From NCBI GenBank assembly GCA_963675135.1, contig OY776129.1, forward strand, positions 69,843,348 through 69,907,347: a stretch of 64,000 bases of DNA, in the 5' to 3' direction. The notes under the pieces are model-generated. The model was given only the letters and a program-made list of their open reading frames with translations, made no database searches and had not been told where the DNA came from. Shown here piece after piece: positions 22,717-37,074 of this stretch; within the stretch, counting starts at the first letter, position 1, and each line of letters begins with the position of its first letter. The DNA comes from Galeopsis tetrahit (taxonomy: Eukaryota; Streptophyta; Magnoliopsida; Lamiales; Lamiaceae). A program made the position numbers and the translations under genes.

Positions 22717-25700
22717 ATGGAGAAGAAGAAGCAGCAGCAGCATCTTTCCACCATTGCCAGCGACGTTATTCCAAGATGCGCCAAGTGATAATAATTATTC
22801 TCTCTCCATTCATTTTATTATATATATATATATTGCATCTTTCAACTTTTCATTTTATTATATATTGTTGTCTAATCAAATATTAATTAAGTATTTCATA
22901 TTTCCAGATTAATTAATTGCAGGAATCACCTTTCTTCCTGCATCGTATCGATCATATATATTCCAATTTTTTATTTCTAAAAAATGAAAATTATTACTTC
23001 ACATAAATAAAAATACTACTAGTATTAATTAATTTGTAAAGAACTTTTCAGTATGCAAACTGCTTTCTCAGGAAAAAAAAAACGGTTAGGTTATATGGGT
23101 TGAAAATGTGTTGGTTACTGATCAAGTATGTTAATTATAATGGTGAACTACTCCATGTATGATTTTATTTTTCTTCCTCAGGTATATATTCTTAAATGTG
23201 CATGTTATGTAATTTTGAGGTTTAATTAGATTTTTTGAAACTAATTAAGCCTTAATTTCAAATTCAATTAATAAGATTGATCATCCTAGCTAATTCAATT
23301 TAACTTTGCATATAGCTAAATCAACAAAATGCTGCTGTTTCATTTCATTTTCTTTTCTTTTTGTGTGCTAGTTAATGTTGGGATGCCTTGTGAGTGTTAA
23401 TTTGTAATCGTTATACTTATCAGAATAAAACAAAATTCTCTTTTTTGTACGTGGACGTAGCAGCTAACACATTATTGTAGTGAATCTTCTTGTTTACAGA
23501 TTTCTTTGTCTTTCTTGCATCCGTTATTACAACTAAATTTTCATTGGTGGCAGAGAGGTGAACGTTTCTGTGGATTTACTGATTCAAGAATTCGAGACAG
23601 AATGGGATCAGGGTGGGATGGAGGGGTATTCGAGGAAATTAGTAGAATATTGTTGTAAACGAGCTCTTCCTGTTATGTGTGGTACTATAGATGAAACAAT
23701 CGCTGATGCTTCGTTTAGTCGCTTCACGTTTGATATGATGCTCGCTTGGGAGATGCCCAGCTCAGCAGACGAAGAATCTCACACTGTGAGCTTTACTTTT
23801 CGCCCGATCGCCTAATGCTTAATTGTGTGATCAAAGATATATAATGTGTTTTTTTAGGAGTGTGTGGCCAAGGAGAAGGAGGAGAAGAAGGTTGCCTTAG
23901 TGGGGGATCAAGCGCACGACGACGATGTTTCTCTTTTCTATTCGGATCTCATGCCGCTCCTTGTAAGTGGCTCTTGCCTCATAAACTCTAGTAGCATACA
24001 ACTCCTAGAATCACTAATTTAGAAAAACAAGGAGGTATTTGCAAACTTTATAAACAGTTTAAAAGCACTTCTCAAAAGTAAAAGCTGTGAGAGGGCAGCT
24101 TTAAAAAAAGTGATTCTGGAAGTCGTTTGTAGAGTTTGAAAACACTCCCCAAATATATTAAAACAGCTTCTAGAATCACTTATTTAGAAAAACGATGAGG
24201 AGTAGCTTTTGAAAATAAGTGATTCTCCTTTCGTTGTTTCCAAAAGCTGCTCCTCACGGCTTTTGAAAAAAAGTGTTTTTAGAAGTGGTTAGTAGAGTTT
24301 GCAAACAGACACTCTTATGTGGATATTTGTAGTTACCTGAGGTTTACTTTTTTTTTTGGGGGGTAAAAGATTGATCATGAGCCGACCGTTGGAGAAGATG
24401 CATTTGTATGGTTGGGAACGCTCGTTCCGTTGGTTGTAGACACGGTTAATGGGAGATTTACATTTGAGACATTGACTGCACCTACAGGGAACCGGCTTCA
24501 CTTTCCATCTTACGACAAATTCTTGAAAGAAATGCACCGGTATTTCCAGACACTTCGTTTCCTCAATGATCATATTCTTTGAAAATTATTGAACACACTA
24601 TAGAGGAGGAGACACGTTTAACAATCATTATGTAAGATTTACAAAATTTTCTTGTGTTTCATTAGATGTATAAAGCATTTACAGAAGCAAGACACTCCAA
24701 CGGGTGCTGAATTAGCAGACGACGAATTTATATTACACGTGGAGGGAACTGCAAGTTCCCAGAGAGTTGTGCGCCATATCGGAGGAACTAGTTGGCCGGG
24801 TTAGTGTACAATTTTCATGAATTTTGCTGTTGAACTATGTCCTGTTTCTTGAAAATAGCATATAATGTGTATTTTCCTGAAATAAAACAAGGGTACATCG
24901 TTTCTAGGCAGGTTGACATTGACAAATTATGCCCTTTACTTCGAGGCATCGGGCGTAGTATCCTACGAACATGCCATAAAACTTGACCTTTCGAAGGACA
25001 TTGAGCAAAAAGTGAAACCCGGAGCAACGGGTCCTTGGGGCGCTCCTCTTTTCGACAAAGCTATAGTTTATGAATCTTCCGAATTGTGAGTGTAACCTAA
25101 ACATCATGATGTTCGATTTTCTCGTTTTAACTTTTGAAAATTCTTCTAGGGAAGAAGGCGTTGTGTTAGAGTTCCCGGAGATGACGAGCTCAACGAGACG
25201 AGATCACTGGCTTGCTCTCGTAACGGAGATCATGCTATTGAACAAGTTTATATCGAAGTTCAACGTGGAATCAGAACTACAAGTGTGGGAGATGCATGCA
25301 CGGACAATATTAGGGATCATTCGTCTTCATGCAGCAAGAGAAATGCTTAGGATGTGCCCTCCGGAACCCAAAAGCTTTCTTATATTCGCCTTGCTCGAAG
25401 AATTACCCAAGGGGGATTATGTACTCGAGGAGCTAGCCGCAAGTCTGAAGAAACCAATCGGTGGAAATCCTTGCAGTGCCAGTTCGATTCTTCGGAGCTT
25501 GAATGTCTCTAAGCAAATAACTAGTGAAGCTGATCAAATTGTTCAACCGGCAGAAGACCTCTCGTTGTTGGAGGATGCTATACACCAATCACGAGAGGAA
25601 GCAAAAGAAACCGACAAGGCTAAAGCTACTACTAGGGGACTCAAAGAGGATGGTATCGGTGAAAGTGCCCAAGTTCTAATGGTGAGTACTGCACCAAGCT

Positions 25701-26676
25701 TTTAAACTTTGACAAAAACTTGTATGCACCATGTACACCGAACAACTCAAGTGTAGTTTTAAATGGTAGTATTAGTATTTTTTTAAAAGCTTTGTTTTTC
25801 TCTCTTCTACTTCAATTTGATATAATATACCTATATGTCTAGTTTATGTTATGCTGATCAACGTTGATGTACAGGGATTGCTTAAACCACTTACAGTTTT
25901 GGTCTCCTCGACTCGAGATATTTTGACATGGGAGCAGCCCGTGAACACTTCCTTGCTGGTTGTCTCGACATTGATACTCATCTACAAGTACGTAACCCAT
26001 GGCCTCGTAAATTTAAATTTGTGAATTTTAGCATCCTAGGTGCTTAGTTTGTTTTTAATTTAATGTAGAGAGTGGGTTGGTCCGGCTATATCAACTTTCT
26101 TGTTGTGGGTGGTTGCAAAGATGCTACGGACTAGGAGGATGGGGGTTCCCAAAAAGCTCGAAAAAATTGTTATTCGTAATGAATCGGAGCAGACGGCGAT
26201 AGAGAGTATCGTATCAGCACAGCAGGGATTGAGGACCGTACATGAAATAATGAGACAGACAAATGTAGCGTTGCTTAAATTATGGTCCATACTGGTCTCA
26301 AAAGCACCACAGGTACATTTCATCAAAGGATACAACATTGGTGGATAATAATAATAATATAATATGAAGCTCGGAGGACTAATTGCACGATATGGCCGAT
26401 TTACTTGGTTATTATTATAGATTAATATTTGGTTTGGTGTATTTGCAGCATACAGACACAGTGATGATAATCTTGAGCTGTGCTGCAATTGTACTACTTG
26501 TGATTCCATTAAAGTTTCTTCTAATGGGGGCCGTACTATATGGTTGTGTGGCTACATCAAAACTGGGGAAGTGTATGCAAAGTGATCAAGGCAATCGGCG
26601 CCTGAGGGAGTGGTGGGACTCAATTCCTGTCGTCCCCGTTGAGATTATGGACAAGGAATCCGACAAGTCTGAATAA
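22717..26676 (+). CDS. DUF639 family plant protein (667 aa, 10 exons)
   Basis: Ten exons join in frame: 22717-22784, 23554-23785, 23858-23962, 24370-24539, 24666-24799, 24908-25085, 25150-25681, 25875-25987, 26069-26312 and 26449-26676. They give 667 residues and TAA. All splice sites are GT-AG. The protein matches the plant-only DUF639 family (Arabidopsis At1g48840/At3g18350 type): an N-terminal helical part, a central GRAM/PH-like section (GRLTLTNYALYFEASGVVSY, about 265-330), and C-terminal hydrophobic segments suggesting membrane anchorage (LLVVVSTLILIY near 510, and MIILSCAAIVLLVIPLKFLL near 598-617). Function is unknown in the family; a membrane-lipid role is only inferred from the GRAM-like section. 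The start ATG precedes a Lys/Gln-rich stretch. The gene is divergent from the FIP2-like gene and converges on the RRP6-like gene 480 bases away. Confidence 0.88.
24031..24308. mobile_element. Intronic hAT-like MITE in intron 3 of the DUF639 gene
   Basis: GGTATTTGCAAACTTTATAA at the left and TAGTAGAGTTTGCAAACAG at the right are imperfect inverted repeats. The interior repeats inverted blocks (AAAGCTGTGAGAGG..., AAAGCTGCTCCTCACGGC, AGTGATTCT). A single-strand copy would fold over most of its length. Exact ends are uncertain. Confidence 0.55.
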
Positions 26677-27155
26677 ACGAGAAGTGATGATATAGTACAT
26701 ATGGAGATTTGCAGGTTGTCTACATTCCTATGTACTGAATATACACGAATGAATGAATATACGTTTCATGCAAAAATCACTTACTGTATGGGATTAGAAT
26801 TCATTTGCTGTTCTCTTATTACTCGAAGAAACATTCGATCTCAACAACGTAACACATTTCTTTGTTCAAACAGCAGTAAATCAATTAATAAGGAATCAAA
26901 TCTTAATCATCTTGCTATCTCGTGCCTACATCACCTGCAATTATTCCATTCAACACAAAACGCAGCAGTTTATTGTAAAAAACACAACGATTTATGCTGC
27001 TTATATGGTTCATCACAGACTGGCAATATATATCCAAAATTGATAGCCCTATTTTATCTTCTTTTGTTTTTTGTTGTTTTCCTTCCCATTCTAGACTACC
27101 TTACTACCAGATACAGCATACACATAAGCAAGTGAAGGGAGAGAGACTACGTAAG

Positions 27156-30100
27156 TCAACGAAAAGTAGCACTGCGATTCCCAGATGCCGGAAAAGCCTG
27201 GCGCCTTCTGCCCTGCTGGTATTCTGTATTCTCCGTCTCCTTCGCAGCACCAGAACCCTTCTTCTTATCTCTTCTCCTATTGTTCTCATCGCCTTCTGCC
27301 CTGGGTTGCACCCCAAATATTACCTCTTTTCGAGCAGCTTCATAGTCAAAAGGTTGCACATCCGGTAAGAAATCATCCGACGGCTGTGATTTTTTATCCA
27401 TCACTTTGGAGCTCGTACTTTGCTCCAACGGTGGAAAGCACTGCTCGAAGCTGGAGGATAGTTCAGAAAGAGACATGGGCTCGTCATCCTTCTCGATATC
27501 TGAATCAGTTTCTGCTTCTTCGTTGTTATCTGCTTGTTTAGCATCAGAGGTGTGTTTTTCTGATTCCTCATCATCTGATTCATCATCCAAAATAATAATA
27601 TCTGCTAAACTCGAACCAGTTGGAGTAGGAGCTGAAGTAGGATCTTCTTGATGTACAATTTCTGCAATTTTGATGGATTCCTCGGCTTTTGGTTCGTCCC
27701 TGCCCGAAAATGAGTGGAATGGAAGACTCACAGTTGATTTTATCTGCTCTAGTTTGGCCTCTTCTTTTTCCTAATAATATGATCACAAATTTAATCTCAT
27801 CAAATTTACAATGCTCAGGTACAGCATATATGCAATGAAGGGTTAATTGCAAAACAAATCAAGACATTTTCACAAATTTTCAATTATAACATGTGTTTTT
27901 ATTTGCAATTCAATAAACAGACACAATCATCACAATCCCTACCCCTCACAATTTACACATATTTACCCTTCATGTCATTACTTTGGGGGGTCCACCATAC
28001 ACTCAATCCAACTACTTTATTTACTTTATATATAAAAGTTTACAATAATCATTACACTTTTCTCTTAAACTCTGTGCCCAAAAAGCACTGGAAGCAAGAT
28101 TATTTTCAAGCAAGATTGCTAACGTTGCAGTGCAAGAAATGAGGTTCAATTGAAGCAATAACAATAAGTCATGAATTTTTTTGCAATTGTTTTAATGATT
28201 TCCAGCTGCCACATCAGCATAAGTTACCGTTAAATAGTCATATGATATAAAATTACAACAATTTGAAAGGCGTGTATCGAAATAATTTTTTTTTAAAGCA
28301 TATTTTGTAATTGAAAGAACGTTATGCAATTGACCATGTAATAAAAAAGGCTGTTTATCGATGGGATATTATACAGGATTCGACAATAGAGGTAAATCAC
28401 TGAATGAGATAACTTACTCCTTTATCGGAATCAAACTTCCTTTTTGCTGAATTTCCAAGCAATGCCCCAAAAGCTCGGCTCGGTTTCTTTAGCAACTGAA
28501 CAGTTGCTTGAGCCTAAAACAATATGAGCAACAAATAACTGAAAATATTCTAGGAATATTTCAATAGTGAAGGAATTTAATCCATATTACTCAGTTACTA
28601 GTTGATAAAATATTAAAATGCAATACTAGGACTTGTCTCGGGAGGATAAAAGTGTAATCATGTCAAATGGTGATGAATGACAACGTAATATAAGATTCAG
28701 AAAATAGAGGTAACTCACTGAATGAGTCGGAATAATTTGTGTATCTTCGAGGTCCCGCTTGTGAGCAGAATAGTCATCTGTTTTACCTTCTTCGTTCACT
28801 TTTAACTTAGCATTTTTCTCAACAACATGATCATTAGCTGAACTGTGACTCTGATTCTTTTCGACTTTCACTGTGAGATTTGGGATTTCAGAAGTTTCAG
28901 AAGGCACTTCAGAATCTTCTGGACCCAGAGCGTTCTCACCATTCGACTGCGTAACATGATAACATTATCGTTAGTACCATGTGACACTTTGCTGTGTTAA
29001 GTGACAGCTCCCTTTACAGAAGAAACTTGGATAACTTTTACACATAAAATATTTATATGTATACATGGTACATTTTAGTATGCTTTCTGAAAAATTGCCA
29101 GTTGACTAAGCCCAAAATTGTTGTTTATTTTTTTCTAAACTCAAGTATAAATATTAGATTCTTATGCAGTTATTACAAGGACCAAAAGGGACAAACCAAA
29201 TGGATATAAAACCTAGTCTCCAGCCTAATCTCCTAAACATTATGCCATTCTTAATTGTATGCTCAAAGACATCCCTGCCTAGGAAATGAAAATTAAAACC
29301 CAGTAAATGCAGATATCTAACAAGTATATAGCAGGTCCTGATCATCAAATTGACTATAAATGAGAAAATAAAAAAAACATCTCAACTTCTTTTAACACTT
29401 ACCGATTCTAAGCGCCTTTCCCTAAGATATTTAGCAGCTTCCTCAAATGCAGCAGCATTTTGGGTAGAGTGCCTTATAACGCTAACGACTGAACCAAGAT
29501 TTCGTTCAATATATGGGAGCTTTGATTTCAAAGTCCGACGCAATTGGTTTACAGTGAGTGGCATCTGCTTAGCTTGTTTCAACAATGATAAAGGCAGAGA
29601 AAAATGGAAGGGGTGAGTCAACAGAATTGACACAGATCAGCATGAAATTTAGAAGGAAAAAAAAAAACAATGGACAGTCAAGAATAATCTATGTCAGCTG
29701 AAATGTGTAATAGCAAGCAAGTACCAATTTCGATAAGAGTTCGATTAGGTAAAACATAACCAGTGCTCTCGTCTTCTGAACGAGCAACAACATCCCTCCA
29801 TTCACAGAGTCCCTACAGGCCATGCATTAGAATTCAGAGGATAGTAAGGATAAATTTGAGTGGGCATTCAATGTCCAAATGAATCCCATATAACATGACA
29901 AACAAATGAAAACTGTGATCGTATAATTATAATCCGAAAAACAAGCAGGCAGTGAATAAGTAACTCACGGAAACAATTGCAAGCTGTTGAGCAGTGAGCT
30001 CAGCACCCACTAACCTGTAATATCATTTAGAAAAATTTAACCAAATGAACAGAAAAAAAGAACCAATTATACACACAAGCAAGTTGAAGAACAGTGCGTG

Positions 30101-33100
30101 TTAATATCAAATTGAAAAGGTAAAACAATACCCATAAATGTGAAGGTAAGAAGTATCGGTCAGAAGCTCTTTTTCATAAAGTTGAGTGCATATATCATAA
30201 CTCCGTTTGTAGACCTGTTTAAAAGCACCATCACAACAATTAGACAGCAATCATGACGAAAAGAACAAGGTAGGCACATAGAGAGAGAAAATTGAGTCAT
30301 ATGACAATGAACCAAATTTATTTTAATATATACTTGTTTATTATTTTTTGTGGGGTGGTGTAATGGGGGTTAATCAACACAAATTATTTCTTGCTTCACA
30401 TTACTATCACATAAGACCTTATAAGGTTTAATGAATTTATTAAAGCTCACTTCTCTGAATAATCAAAGACCCTAGCTTCGCGTTACATTTATAGGGAACT
30501 GAAATAAGTCTGAGACACCTTGCACTTTAAGAATTAGGTGCAATATTCGTAGTACTCAATCAATTCAAACAAATTCCACATATCAATGAACAACCCTTCC
30601 ACTCCAAGTACAGGAAATAACAAGATAAGCTTACCGTGAGCAAGATTGGGGTACAGCAAAGCACAATGAATTGTCGAATTGGACGTGAAATGTGAAAATC
30701 AATAGCAGTTTAACAGCATGAAAATGCAAAATTTACATAGATCAGATTCTTGGAGAATAGCAAGATTTGGAGTGGGGGGGTGGTGTGTGCCTGTATGAAG
30801 AGCTATTGCAACTTTATCTACTCAAGTAAAGCCAGTCTCCCAACACCTCGCCAATAATAGTTTTTTTACTGATATAAAATAAATCGAAAGACTTCAATAT
30901 TACAATGCATTCATCAATCTAAATATTTAAAAGCTAAAGGCTCTGTCCCAGGTCGTTTGTGTACTATTAAAGTATGGTGATGTAATATTGGGCCACTAAT
31001 ATCAGAATAATGTTGTATAAACAAAACAAAAAAACCACTGAAAGCAGCCTCAAATCTTGTAAAACACTATGTGATTAAATTTCCTAGTAAGGAAGAATAA
31101 AAAAGAACTTGCCTCAACAAGAGGAGGATCAGAACTTTCAGAATCAGCAGATGACTCAAGCAATCTTGCCCTCATGAGATCGTAGATGTACAACAAATAA
31201 TGTGTATCTTCTCTGGCATATCTGGGAAACAGGAGTCCACAAGACCATGTTATGCAGTTACAACAGCTGAAGATCTTTAGAATAAGTGATGGGACCATAT
31301 TTTAAACAAGCAGATAGATAATAATTCCTTGCAAAGCATTCAAATCAAAATGTCTAAATTGAAGACTTCAAAATAAGTTGAATTTTAATATTTTCCAACC
31401 TTAATTCCTCACATAATTAACTTGATAGAACAGATAAACAGAGTGATACATAATCATAAACAAACACACAAAAATTGGTTCTTTAATAAGCTTATAAGCT
31501 GCCAACATCCCTAGCTTGGCATCTTATTGTTGAAACATCAGAACTAACACATCAAATATGTGTGTATAAAAAGATATACTGTGTTGGAAGTTCACAACAA
31601 CCGCAAACTAATATACTTGTTCAATTAACAAAGAAGTGACCAAGACAACCAATCACAAGTCAAAATATCATAATTATAATAGCCAGTGTAGAAAACATCA
31701 TAAATCATGTAAAACAAAACCTTTGACTGAGAAACTAAAGTTAACTTGGGCCTAGATTAGCATCAGCTGAAAATTTTCTATGATGTCAGAGGTACATCAC
31801 AAAAGGTGATAATAACTGAAAGAAGACATACGGCTGCACAAAGTGATATACGATTATACATTAAGGCGATGCTTAGTAACTTAAAAGAGAATGGGAGAGG
31901 GGGATGTGTAATGAGAAATTGGGTAATGGGTTTCATACCCCATCTTGGGGGGTGGTGGGTACTGACAGCTCGATGCTAAAAAAAGGGGAAATCAAAGTCA
32001 TAACAGAGGTATTACCAAGTACTAATATTCATTTCATACCACTCCCTTTCTCCCAAACCACCCCCCCAAACACCCCCTAAGCTATAGCAGAAAAGAAACA
32101 TTGAGCTGAATTCTGGTTTTGAACATTTAAATGTCAACATCGCCTAATGCTTTTATTGTTTTTTTAAGGAACACCAATAACAGACAGAAGTTCAGTCAGA
32201 AAACATACTTGATCATTTCACGGGGAAGTGGCCTAATTCTCCAATCCGCATTCTGGTATCTGTAGAAAACTCGATGGTTACTTACAGATCTTGAATCTGT
32301 ACACTTTTTTAAATACTTTCTTTTTAGGTTCTTATTTTGGGGTACGGGCAGTTTAGTACAGGTAGTACAGGCAACAAAGGTAATGGACATATCATAAAAG
32401 CAAGAGACCGTACTCTTTGTTCGCTTTGACTCCACAAAAATGATCCAATAGGTGTTCCAGGCTGAACCTTTCCATTTTCAATACCCTCGAGGCCTATGAA
32501 CCAAAAATTAAAACTCAACCGCAGAACCATAAACAAGTAAAATAATCCTTCAAAAATATTATTTCATGAACAGAGTGAAGCTGGGAAATATTTGTTTTAC
32601 GTCAATATGAATTTACTATAAGCGAGACACAGAGAGCAGAATAAAGCACAAAAACAACTCTTTATCTGAGCACCAATGCTTTACTCTGTTCTTAGTGCTG
32701 AGTTTGTGCCCTACTCCAATTACGTAAGGTAGATGTGATGACTGGTGACAGTATAAGTCCTTAAGAGGCCAATAATCAACCATCACCATCAAGGTAACCA
32801 AACTTTACACATTCTAAAGTACAAAAACAATATTAATGTTCCTTGGAAAATCCAACAGAATTTTTTTCAATGCAAATGACTAAAAAGAAATTAAAGTTAC
32901 TCAGTCTGTTTAGTCCATATAAAGTCAATATACCAAAAAAAATTACATGGTTTACTGATGGTTGCCTTCGGGAAGAAATTAAAAACAATATAACAATAAT
33001 AATACATAGCACTTCATTTTTTCAGAAAATTAGGTAATCATTTAAGCTAAGAACCTGTCCCGTGTCAAACATATTGCAGACATAAATGCCAAAGTCCCGT

Positions 33101-35622
33101 TGGAGCCACACGATATCACGATCTGCTCCATGCAGTACCTAATTAGGTCAAGTAAAATCACGACTGAGAATGGAAACTGAAAGTCAGGACAAAATAAAAT
33201 AATCAGCATACTTACCTTTCTCTTACTGGGGTCTTTAAATAGATCTCTAAGATGTGGACCTATATGAATACGAAGTTTCAGAGTATCTATAACAAAATCT
33301 TCAGTTCTTGTGGATATTTGCATCAAGCATGTCAGGCCTTGAAAGGACCTATACTGGTTGTGTTCCAAATCAACCTGCAAAACGGTAGTACAAGCCAAAT
33401 CAACACTTGATATTGAAACGAGGGAGTTCCTAAGTTGCTCTTCCTCCGTTCTGTCTTTTCAATTAAGTGATTCTTCAGTCTAATTTTTCAGAAATACTAT
33501 AGAAACAGAACTTGCTACCAGGTAACAAATTGGAAACAATAGTTACAGCCAAAGCAGGAAGGATAAGTGCACAGCAAGACACAAAATAAAAGAATATTGT
33601 TGTTCAAATTCAGGAAAAAAAAAAGGCATTTAAATTTAAAGTGAGATATATGCAACTTTATACCCATAGTGCACACACACGGACAAATATATATACATAT
33701 GAAACAGTTGAAAGAGTTAACACAAATGCAGAGGGGTTATTGTGGTGGCAAGGACATGTAACTCTATCAAGATACGCATTAAGCCATTAAGTACGCTCAA
33801 AAAACGAATGTTAGAATGACCAAATTAGAAAGAGACATCACTGGATACATGGCGATATGAACTCAGCATGCAAAGTAGCAGAAACAAAGTCTTCTCCAAT
33901 AACAATTGTGTGTAAAGGGCCACATGATAAATGCACTAAACCAAAATTTAAGTGGCCAATTTTTTTAGATTAGAAATTCTCGAAGTAGACTGCTCAGTGG
34001 CACTGGGCTCCCTCAAATTTAAGAAAAAAATATGGGCTAAAATGCTTAATACAGGGATACAGCCAATATACCAAACTTAATACAGTTAAAGTATCATCTT
34101 TCCAGATGCCTTTCTAGCCAAAAATAAAGAATCTCCATCTCAAATGTATGTATGTTCCATTTCAAAATACAAACAGGAACTGCAAATGACAAAAAAGTAT
34201 GATAAATGCATATTGACAAAGAACACTTTACCGCAAATTCATTCACACTTCGCAATTTCATTGCTAGCTGCTTCAAATCTTTAACTTCTTCCACAAGTTT
34301 GAATGGTGTGACTTCGAGGGGGAGAGGTTTTACAGGCTCAGCAATACTATCACTCGTATCAACAAAGTCCATAAGAGAGAGTGTCTCCTGTAAGACAAGC
34401 AGATCAGATTAGCATAAAAAAGATATTATATTCTGTCACAATCTGGAGAACAGTTCGGTTCTGAGAATTGCCATGAGCAAATATAGTGAGTACGCTAGGA
34501 TGTCCCGTGGGCATATATGGGACGGTATTTCGAGAGAAGAATTTGAAAAAGGATTGTATTGGAGAAATGTGACTGCCTTTGGTTGTTTTTGGAAGAATAA
34601 TTTGGGAAGGAAAATCTTTTGGGAGAAACCATCATAACCAGTCCCTAGGTTTATAAGCAAACACACATATATGACTGATCATACTCATGCTCATGAGTAA
34701 GTGAGAATAAGAGAGTACAGTCATATAAATTTAACAAAATGTTTTGGTTCCTATTGAACAAATATCCGTAAAAGATAATTTACATATGAAGTAACAAACC
34801 AGAAGTAACATTTACCAATAATTTTCCAACTCAGTATTCTTGTAAACAAGTCAATTGTACTATCATTCGACCGAAATCAAAACTCAATATGAAGTAGCAA
34901 ATCAGTAGTAGGAAAACAAAGCAAAAAAAACTAACCAAAGGATGCAAGAACCTTAACCCATCCTCACTCCTCTGCAACCAAACATGTTCAAATGGCTGGT
35001 TTACATTATTCACAATAATCTTGTACTCCTCTTGTGGCTTTGTTATAGTAGGTACATGAAAGGGGATCTTAGGTTTCACTTTCGTTGCCACTTTCACTTC
35101 TTGACCCCCTTTGGCTACCCCGTCCACATTCCTCTCTAATCCTCCCAACAATTTCTTATCCTTCTTGCCAAACACCATCTGAAAACCATTTTCTTCATCC
35201 TCGTTATCAACAGTCATCGTTCTCACACCACTCTCCTCTTCCTTCTTCCGCCTCGTCTTAAACTCATCCAACGACACATCAAACATCTCGAAGATTTCGT
35301 CATTGACATTCACCAACCAATCCAACGCCACGTCATCATCCAATTCCACATCCTTGTCATCCGGTAACGGCATTGGCTTCGCAAATAAATTTTCCGAGGC
35401 GCCGATTGTGCCCAGAAGGTTCTTCGACTTGTTATCGATTTCCAGAACGGGGTTCTTGAATTCTTGAAAGTTGTTGTAGAAATGGAAGTCTTTCCCCGAG
35501 GGTATGATGCGGGATGAGCCAGAGAGCTTCGCCACAGCAGTGGGTAACGGACCCTTCGCGGAGAGATTTCGAAACACATCAGCGATTCTTGCGGTTTCGT
35601 CTTCGGGTTGGTCGATTTCCAT
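27156..35622 (-). CDS. RRP6L2: RRP6-like exosome 3'-5' exoribonuclease (RRP6L2 type, 883 aa, 14 exons)
   Basis: Fourteen exons join in frame: 34936-35622, 34232-34387, 33216-33374, 33055-33138, 32414-32493, 32209-32259, 31113-31221, 30132-30214, 29969-30014, 29725-29812, 29403-29572, 28719-28946, 28418-28513 and 27156-27770. They give 883 residues. The N-terminal region is followed by a DEDD-Y exonuclease domain (about 255-430) with all catalytic residues visible: D283 and E285 in VDLEHN, D340 in HGADRD, Y407 and D411 in YAREDTHY. An HRDC domain follows (about 474-550, QLAIVSGLCEWRD). The C-terminal third is acidic then basic (RRRDKKK) and carries FDYEAARKEVIFG, conserved in plant RRP6 proteins. 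The enzyme trims and degrades nuclear RNAs with the exosome; plant RRP6L2 is nucleolar. The donor after 31113 is GC (GAG|GCAAGT). Arabidopsis RRP6L2 is of similar length. Confidence 0.92.
31864..32077. mobile_element. Probable Tourist-type MITE in an RRP6-like intron
   Basis: Between TTA (31861-31863) and TAA (32078-32080). The right end AAACACCCCC is the common PIF/Harbinger terminus (GGGGGTGTTTGG reversed); the left end AGGCGATGCTTAGTAAC is degenerate. The pair TTTCATACCCCATC / GAAATGAATATT and GGGAGAGGGG / CCCTTTCTCCC continues the inverted repeat. Confidence 0.45.
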
Positions 35623-35750
35623 GATTTTGGTCCTAGGGTTTTGAGGGTTTTGAAAATGAATTTTATAGAATTAGAAAAATTCTTTTCTATTCAAAACTTA
35701 CCGTACAACGGACGAGTTGCGTGACAGGAGGCGTTGTTCTGGCTTAATTC

Positions 35751-35802
35751 TCTCTTTTTTTTTTTCTTTTCTTTTCCTTTTCTTTTCTTTTCTTTTCTTT
35801 TC
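35751..35802. repeat. TTTTC microsatellite upstream of the RRP6-like gene
   Basis: A pyrimidine-only run with at least seven TTTTC units, about 130-180 bases upstream of the ATG at 35622. On the gene's sense strand it is a GAAAA purine tract. Confidence 0.85.
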
Positions 35803-35809
35803 ATAACCA

Positions 35810-36420
35810 ATAAATAACCAAATATCATTATTATTTTATTTATTTCATTAATCCCAAGTAATTTAGGCATGCAATCTGGATGAAATGAACCCATTTATTA
35901 CTAGATTTTACTACAAATAATTGTATTACCTTAACTCATTAAAATTGGAAAAGTTGTATGAATGTCACTGTTAATAGGAAATTTTATCCATTTAAGTCAC
36001 TTTTTATAAATAATATACTCCCTCCTTCCGCTATAAATTTTTTTTTTTTATGTTTTAATTAAAAAATATGATAAAATAATAGATATAGTCACAATGAGAG
36101 AAAAATAATAAATGGATATAAAAAAATATAATAAAATAATAGATAAAATATAAATTCTGTGATTGAGATAAATAAAATAATATTCTGTCAAAAAAAAAGA
36201 AAGTGATAAAATAATATAAAAAAAATTAAATGAAAAATTTGTTGTGGAACATTCATAAAAAAAAAATGGAAAACTTTATAATGAACGGATAAAATACTAA
36301 CAAAGTATGTTATTAAAGGATTGGTGGATTGGCTCACGTCAAAAAAAAAAAAAAAAGGATTAGTGGATTGGCCCGTGGAGCCCGCGGCCCACCGGACATG
36401 TAAATGCACTTATAAATATT
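35810..36420. other. AT-rich spacer with a degraded Stowaway-like end
   Basis: TACTCCCTCCTTCCGCTATA at about 36016 looks like a Stowaway left end, with a partial complement (TATAATGAACGGATAAAATA) near 36279. The right terminus is lost. No gene seen. Confidence 0.4.
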
Positions 36421-37074
36421 AGACCTGTCAAGAACGGGCTAACGGTGCGAGCCGGTCCAAAACCCACATCAACCCGTCATTTTGCGGACTTTGGCGGGCC
36501 GATCCACGACGGAGACGGATTGAAAAATAGTTAACCCAACCCAACCCATGACGGGTGACGGACTAGCCCACGAGTTTTTTCATTAAATATTTATTTTTTT
36601 TACATGTATTATTTTTATATTTTAAACACTATATAAATAATTAATAAAAAATAAAGTTTACATAAACTTAAAATTAAAACAACAATTTCTATAAAATAGT
36701 CCAAATAAATAAAACATACAAAGTTCATCAACGTAAACACAAAGTTATGAAATAGCGTCCAAATTTTATCAACATAAAACATAAGACATCAAGGAGTAGT
36801 AGTCACGTGAAAATCCAACAGCTAGAGAGAAGGGAGAGTTTCTCTCTCTAGAGAGTTGCTTCTCCCTTTCTTCTTTGGTCTCCGTCACAGATCCATCGTT
36901 CACGTTGCCGTCTTTGTTCTTGTCTCGGTTGCTGCGGTCTTTGTTGTCGCTTCAGATCTGTTGGTTTTTGCTTCTCTCCGATCTCTTCTTTTATTTTAGT
37001 TTTTGCTAGATCTGAGTTATAGATCTGTAATCTTGAGGTATAGATCTGAAATCTTGAGTTGTAGATCTGCAGAT

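Noticed and set aside
26701..27135. 144-codon ORF between the DUF639 and RRP6-like genes
   Set aside because: Lies in the convergent 3' UTR region, shows no homology and has AT-biased composition.
35691..35894. Lys-rich ORF upstream of the RRP6-like gene
   Set aside because: Translation of the TTTTC microsatellite.
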